From: a virus
Virus record (IMG/VR): IMGVR_UViG_3300020578_000176
Location: 1-40,541 of that record
Direction: 5' to 3' (one strand)
DNA length: 40,541 nucleotides
Shown piece by piece: positions 36,669 through 40,541 of this stretch; the first letter of the stretch is position 1, and every line of letters begins with the position of its first letter. Below the pieces are notes generated by a model. It saw nothing but the letters and a program-made list of their open reading frames with translations, did no database searches and was not told where the DNA came from. The translations under genes and the position numbers were made by a program.

Positions 36669-37403
36669 TTAGTTTGAAATAATGTCTTGTATTTGATACC
36701 ATGATAAATTATCTATATTAACACCATTTTTGTATTCACCATATAATTTTGCATATATTAGTTTTACTTTTGTTATTACATTTGTTATGTATTGTGATGT
36801 TATTCCAGTTCTTTCTCGTATCAAAATATAAATTGCCTTTTTATTATAGTTTTCAATGTTATCTCTTGTTCTAAAAAGATAGATTATTGTGTCAGCAACT
36901 TGAATGTCTCTCTTTTTTGAAAAAAATAATGGTAAGTATTTTTCAAAAACAATTATGAACTGATCAATAAAGTCTGATTTTTCTTCAATTAAATCTTTTC
37001 TTATTTTTTCATTTACAACATTTCTTTCCAAATCAATTGCACCAATATCTTGACTACGCTTAAAATGATAATAGTTTTTATTATTTTCTGCAATTAGATA
37101 ATTCTTAGCAACAATTGAAAAGTAAGAAAATGCTTTACCGTTTTCTGCTTTATATTTTCCAATTTTTTCGTGAAGAAAAGATATGACTTCATGTTTAACA
37201 TCTTCGTGTCCTACATCAAAATTGTAAAACTTAAAACGATGTATCATTATTTCTGCTAATTTGTAAAATGCAGGATGTATTTTTTTAGTATAAATGATAT
37301 TTCTTTGAATGTCATCTTCCATCGAATTATACAATACTATCGCATCTTCCGTTTCTTGTGTAAAGTAAATATTAGGTTTTTTGGGAGTTCGTTTTTGTTT
37401 CAT
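36669..37403 (-). CDS. 55: Late-transcription sigma factor, T4 gp55-like
   Basis: This 244-residue protein resembles the sigma-70-family late factors of T4-like phages, which direct host RNA polymerase to late promoters together with the sliding clamp. The best segment is FKFYNFDVGHEDVKHEVISF followed by LHEKIGKYKAENGKAFSYFS and IVAKNYLI, matching the gp55 region-2-like core; basic residues follow. A C-terminal helical region (ERTGITSQYITNVITKVK) looks like a helix-turn-helix. It is longer than T4 gp55 (185). The start overlaps the upstream gene as ATGA. All structural genes lie downstream of it in the direction of transcription. Confidence 0.8.
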   Translation of the reverse strand: MKQKRTPKKPNIYFTQETEDAIVLYNSMEDDIQRNIIYTKKIHPAFYKLAEIMIHRFKFYNFDVGHEDVKHEVISFLHEKIGKYKAENGKAFSYFSIVAKNYLIAENNKNYYHFKRSQDIGAIDLERNVVNEKIRKDLIEEKSDFIDQFIIVFEKYLPLFFSKKRDIQVADTIIYLFRTRDNIENYNKKAIYILIRERTGITSQYITNVITKVKLIYAKLYGEYKNGVNIDNLSWYQIQDIISN

Positions 37404-37765
37404 AGATAGTCCTTTTCAAATCTTACATCAAATTTTGGTTTTTCAAGAACAGAACTTCTTTGATCATCCAATGGTGCTTCACCAAAATAAACTACAATAT
37501 CATTTACAATATCTTTCATTTCTTTGAAAAAATATCCTGTTTCATCGTCGGCTTCAAACGAACCAATCCTATCTAATTGTCTTAAATAGGATTGTTGTGA
37601 TAAAACTCTATTTTTTAATTCGGTTAGGAACCTTTCATTTTCTAAAAGTGTATCAACACTATTTTCTGCCATTTCTTCCAATTTATCAAACTTTTTATAC
37701 AAGTTTACATTTACATATACCGATGCCGTTAATAAAACGGATAAAACAATTATTTCAATTATCAT
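37400..37765 (-). CDS. Small membrane-anchored hypothetical protein
   Basis: A 121-residue protein with one N-terminal hydrophobic helix (IIEIIVLSVLLTASVYVNV, residues 2-20) followed by a charged helical domain (LEEMAENSVDTLLENERFL). Type II or III membrane topology is likely. It overlaps the sigma gene by 4 nt and follows the ClpP-like gene by 1 nt, with AGAGG before ATG 37765. No family recognised and no function assigned. Confidence 0.65.
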   Translation of the reverse strand: MIIEIIVLSVLLTASVYVNVNLYKKFDKLEEMAENSVDTLLENERFLTELKNRVLSQQSYLRQLDRIGSFEADDETGYFFKEMKDIVNDIVVYFGEAPLDDQRSSVLEKPKFDVRFEKDYL

Positions 37766-37766
37766 A

Positions 37767-38426
37767 TCAACCTCTCTTATGTTTTGGTGGAATTATTGCA
37801 TCAATTACACCCATATCTAATGCATCTTTCGGTGTGATATAATAATCCTTGATTGTTACATTTTTCCAATACTCTTTTTCTTTGTTTGAATTTGATTTTA
37901 GTATTCCCAAAAGTATTTCTTCCAATTTTTCCATGTGTTGAACATTGGCTTTCATATCAGAAGATTTACCGTAAATATCTGAACTTATTTCATGGAACAT
38001 GATTGTGCTGTATTGAGAAGCAGCACGAATACCGGTTCCTGCACAAAGAATAAGAGCAGCAGCAGACATTGCTCTACCCCTACAAATTGTGTTTACTTTA
38101 ACATCAAGACTTTGAATATAATCAATGATGCCAAGTGCCTCATATACTGAACCACCATCTGAATTGATAATCAAGTTAATAGGATCATTTTTATTTTCAT
38201 CTTTTCTCATGTGTAGTATTGCACGAATACGAGTGATAATATCATATAAACTACCATCCATTATTTCACCGAACAACAATACAGAGGATGTCTCAACATC
38301 AATACCATAATCCATTTGTGTAGTTGCTTCTTTCCACCTAACTGGAATATCATTTTCACTTTCTTTTGATTTATTACTTGCTAATTTTTCTTCATCAGTA
38401 TCTTCACCATCATAAAAATCGTTCAT
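37767..38426 (-). CDS. clpP: ClpP-like serine protease
   Basis: This 219-residue protein shows the ClpP fold: NLIINSDGGSV (oxyanion strand, near 84-93), RGRAMSAAALIL with catalytic Ser121, STIMFHEIS with His145, and TIKDYYITP with Asp194, followed by ALDMGVIDAI typical of the C-terminus. The N-terminal 30 residues are acidic and extra to bacterial ClpP. ClpP degrades proteins in a barrel with an ATPase partner; no ATPase gene is visible here. Because T4-like phages need a prohead protease, a maturation role is one possibility, with modulation of host proteolysis another. AAGGAG precedes ATG 38426. Confidence 0.88.
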   Translation of the reverse strand: MNDFYDGEDTDEEKLASNKSKESENDIPVRWKEATTQMDYGIDVETSSVLLFGEIMDGSLYDIITRIRAILHMRKDENKNDPINLIINSDGGSVYEALGIIDYIQSLDVKVNTICRGRAMSAAALILCAGTGIRAASQYSTIMFHEISSDIYGKSSDMKANVQHMEKLEEILLGILKSNSNKEKEYWKNVTIKDYYITPKDALDMGVIDAIIPPKHKRG

Positions 38427-38461
38427 AGTAGAACTCCTTGTTAAAATATGATAATGACATT

Positions 38462-39505
38462 CTAAAAAGATATTCCCCTCCTATAACCTAAATCGGGTCT
38501 AGGTGGTTCTTCATAGAATGCCCTTTGTTCTTCTTGTTCGTCTAATATACCAATTTCTTCTTGAACTGCCAAATCTTTTTTTATTTTTTGTTTTTTGTGT
38601 GTAACAATTTTTTTTTCTTTTGGGGGTTCCACAACATCTACAACGGTTTCCACAACTTTTTTATTTTTTGGTGGTGGTGGACTTTCATCATCTTCCGGTG
38701 GTATCTCCTTTTCCTTATGACGAAGATGATTTGCTGCTATTACCAAACTAACTGCAAGGGGATCAAATACTGATACAAGAACGAGTATAAACCAATTAAC
38801 TATTATGTCCATTGGTGCACCAGTTAATCTACTCAAATACAATAATGGTCCTATTTCTGATGTAAATGTAGAATTTTCTAATATCAATTTTTCTTGTTCC
38901 AATTTAGCAAGACTATCAGATAAACCAATAGATTTTTGATTTAGTTCCGATATTTCTTTATTTAGTGTTTGAGTTGAATTATCTACGGATTGAATATTTC
39001 TCTGCAATCCCTTTGTTCCTTTCTTTGATGATAGTTGTGCGTTCAAAGATGTTTCTTGGGTAAATCTCAATTGGTCATAAGATGATATTCTTTGTGATTT
39101 TTGTTTTACAAGAGTATCTATTTGGTTTTTTTGTTCAACAAAGATTTCTTTTTTCTTATCAATTAGTGCAATTTTATTCTGTGTTTCATATATTGACTTT
39201 GCAGTTTCCTGGTAAGAATTGGTTAAATATCCATAAACACCAACCGATGTCAATATCATAAGGACAGCGGCTGCACTAATAAGGTAAACTTTGAAGGTAG
39301 TTTTTAGGGTTTTATAGTGGTCATGTAGGAATGTGATAACCACTAATTTTGAAAATTCCAACATCCCAGCCATCCCCACGATTGACCAAGATCCACCAGA
39401 AAATAATTTGGATATGCCGTAAACAGAATAATAACCCGAAAAAACAGCTAATCCAATCGCACAAAACCAGATTAGATTTTTCAGAGAAAGTAATTTACTT
39501 GACAT
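38462..39505 (-). CDS. Polytopic membrane protein with long coiled coil
   Basis: In this 347-residue protein there are three N-terminal hydrophobic helices (about 10-30, 40-60 and 72-94), then a coiled coil from about 98 to 215 (ETQNKIALIDKKKEIFVEQK), a fourth hydrophobic helix at about 230-257 (VNWFILVLVSVFDPLAVSLV) and a charged, Pro/Lys-rich cytoplasmic-type tail. Inner-membrane location is clear from composition, but the function is unknown. An envelope-remodelling, superinfection-exclusion or lysis-related role is possible but unsupported. GGGA precedes ATG 39505. Confidence 0.7.
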   Translation of the reverse strand: MSSKLLSLKNLIWFCAIGLAVFSGYYSVYGISKLFSGGSWSIVGMAGMLEFSKLVVITFLHDHYKTLKTTFKVYLISAAAVLMILTSVGVYGYLTNSYQETAKSIYETQNKIALIDKKKEIFVEQKNQIDTLVKQKSQRISSYDQLRFTQETSLNAQLSSKKGTKGLQRNIQSVDNSTQTLNKEISELNQKSIGLSDSLAKLEQEKLILENSTFTSEIGPLLYLSRLTGAPMDIIVNWFILVLVSVFDPLAVSLVIAANHLRHKEKEIPPEDDESPPPPKNKKVVETVVDVVEPPKEKKIVTHKKQKIKKDLAVQEEIGILDEQEEQRAFYEEPPRPDLGYRRGISF

Positions 39506-39538
39506 TTATATCCCATTTTTGTTCATAATCATGTAATC

Positions 39539-39546
39539 ATAAATAT
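39539..39546 (-). promoter_or_regulatory. Candidate promoter element ATATTTAT before the membrane-protein gene
   Basis: It ends exactly 33 nt before ATG 39505. It sits within a gttcat/atgaac inverted repeat (39521-39526 and 39545-39550). A TATAAATT, one base from the T4 late promoter, lies slightly upstream at 39558-39565 on the same strand and is an alternative. Confidence 0.4.
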
Positions 39547-39566
39547 GAACTTTTGGAATTTATAGG

Positions 39567-40472
39567 TTAGATACCATATTCGGTTAGGTATTGTTTGAGG
39601 GCTAATTCTTTGGCTTTACATTCCAACATAATATCAACATTATGTCCGTATGTGTTGATTTTTTCTAATATGTAATCAGCGTGTGCCTGTGGTTTTTCTT
39701 TGGAATTACCTGTTTCTTTCAGTCGTGATGATGAATAATGAACAACTGGTGTAATACCATCTGGCCAAGTAGATATGGCAAGTTCAAGAGCTTGTTGTTC
39801 TGATAAGTCACCTGTGCAAAATTGGTGGTGGTGATAGTCAAATACAATTGGAATACCAATACATTCGTGAATACGCATAAGGTCTTTGACTGAATACATA
39901 CTGGCTTTGTCATCATTTTCAATAGTCATTCTTGAACGAACACTATGGGATAATAAGTTGAAGTTACGGCACCAACGGTCAAGTGACGCAATCTTGTCAC
40001 CATAAACACCGTTGCAATGTATATTGATTTTGTTGTATGGTGTATGTGATAATCCCATCATATCGAATACTTTACCGTGTAATTCCAAATCAACGATTGT
40101 ATTTTTTACAACATTTTCGTTTGGTGAACAAAGAACATTGAAAGGTCCAGGATGACATGATAAACGAATACCGTGTTCATTTGCATAGTCACCAATTCGT
40201 TTGAGAACGATTTTGATTTCTTCAATGTCTGGTAGTGTTTTCAAGTCATATTCAGAACCCCAAGGAAATACATTTGATGATGTTCGGAAGAAATAGATAC
40301 CATTCTCAACATTCCATTTGAGTATAGTTTCCATATCTTTAACATTTAGGAGAGCAAGTTCGGAACAATAATTGATACCTTTTTGTAGAAAGGTTTTTTT
40401 AATCATTGAACGATTTGTAGTAATCTTATCTTTTGATAAGGTCATATTGATACAGGCATAGCCGAGTTTCAT
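39567..40472 (-). CDS. uvsE: UV damage endonuclease (UvsE/UVDE family)
   Basis: This 301-residue TIM-barrel endonuclease nicks DNA 5' to UV photoproducts, starting an alternative excision repair. The match is clear: MKLGYACINMTL start, ISxCSELALLN-type segment (INYCSELALLNVKD), FFRTSSNVFPWGS, SCHPGPF, NIHCNGVYGDK, RMTIENDD (metal-binding Glu), VFDYHHHQF (Asp and His ligands), VVHYSSSR, AHADYI and DIMLECKAKELAL. Length is normal for the family. The ATG at 40472 has no strong Shine-Dalgarno. T4 uses the unrelated DenV for this task, so this is a functional substitute. The gene may protect the phage genome or host from sunlight damage. Confidence 0.93.
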   Translation of the reverse strand: MKLGYACINMTLSKDKITTNRSMIKKTFLQKGINYCSELALLNVKDMETILKWNVENGIYFFRTSSNVFPWGSEYDLKTLPDIEEIKIVLKRIGDYANEHGIRLSCHPGPFNVLCSPNENVVKNTIVDLELHGKVFDMMGLSHTPYNKINIHCNGVYGDKIASLDRWCRNFNLLSHSVRSRMTIENDDKASMYSVKDLMRIHECIGIPIVFDYHHHQFCTGDLSEQQALELAISTWPDGITPVVHYSSSRLKETGNSKEKPQAHADYILEKINTYGHNVDIMLECKAKELALKQYLTEYGI

Positions 40473-40541
40473 AGTAGTTGGCTTTAATGTATAATGTTTA
40501 ATTCAACACCAATATACGGATCTTTTTTGTAAGATCAAAAT
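40473..40541 (-). other. Upstream region of uvsE at window edge
   Basis: These 69 AT-rich bases precede uvsE. They contain a short hairpin (gatctt/aagatc arms near 40519-40536) without a following T-run, and a loose promoter-like TTGAATTAAACATTATAC on the minus strand. There is no gene and no ATATTTAT motif. Confidence 0.25.

Noticed and set aside
40519-40536. Hairpin at the right edge as a rho-independent terminator
   Set aside because: The stem is only about 6 bp and no T-run follows on either strand; the gene it would terminate lies outside the window.

Overview
The window is a compact, AT-rich (roughly 30% GC by eye) piece of a tailed-phage genome. Every gene I can support lies on the minus strand, so transcription runs from high to low coordinates. 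Several proteins place it with the T4-like contractile-tailed (myovirus) lineage: a baseplate-J/gp6 wedge protein, a gp25 protein, a gp5-like hub/spike, a gp55-like late sigma factor, gp46/gp47 recombination functions and a Toprim primase. It is distant from T4 itself. No rRNA, tRNA, integrase, transposase or CRISPR array was seen. No gap exceeds 300 bases; the largest is about 130 bases (18776-18904). Most genes abut or overlap by a few bases and many have clear Shine-Dalgarno sequences. The host cannot be named. A recurrent AT-rich upstream motif loosely resembles the Bacteroidetes -7 element, which is only a weak hint.

Layout in order of transcription (right to left). 40472-36264: UvsE-type UV endonuclease, a membrane coiled-coil protein, a ClpP-like protease, a small membrane-anchored protein, the gp55-like sigma factor and a small acidic protein. 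36310-25157: baseplate hub and cell-wall-attack module, made of a gp5-like spike with collagen-like and leucine-rich-repeat (LRR) modules, a second LRR protein, a GH19 glycosidase, a multidomain protein ending in an M15 peptidase, a small protein, gp25 and gp6. 25160-18056: DNRLRE-like structural protein, proline-rich coiled-coil protein, a 1332-residue tail/baseplate protein with a LamG-like domain, and a 239-residue structural protein. 18017-8622: five tandem genes sharing one C-terminal module, interrupted by one unrelated helical protein. 8620-3498: nucleic-acid genes, namely a T7-endonuclease-I-like resolvase, two small proteins, a Toprim primase and a single-chain fusion of Mre11-type nuclease with Rad50-type ATPase. 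3496-1: a very large fibre-like gene whose C-terminal half is a Gly-X-Y collagen-like domain that runs off the left edge.

Inferred joint role: the gp55-like factor would direct late transcription of the tail, baseplate and fibre genes. The hub, GH19 and M15 proteins would breach peptidoglycan during infection, since the hub itself shows no lysozyme domain. The paralogue array and collagen-like fibre would form host-contact structures. The resolvase, primase and Mre11-Rad50 fusion would serve replication, recombination and packaging. Main points for a second look: the Mre11-Rad50 fusion, the giant collagen-like fibre, the five-member paralogue array, the recurrent ATATTTAT upstream element, a GC-rich repeat used in opposite orientations by two genes, and a duplicated gene-end/promoter block.
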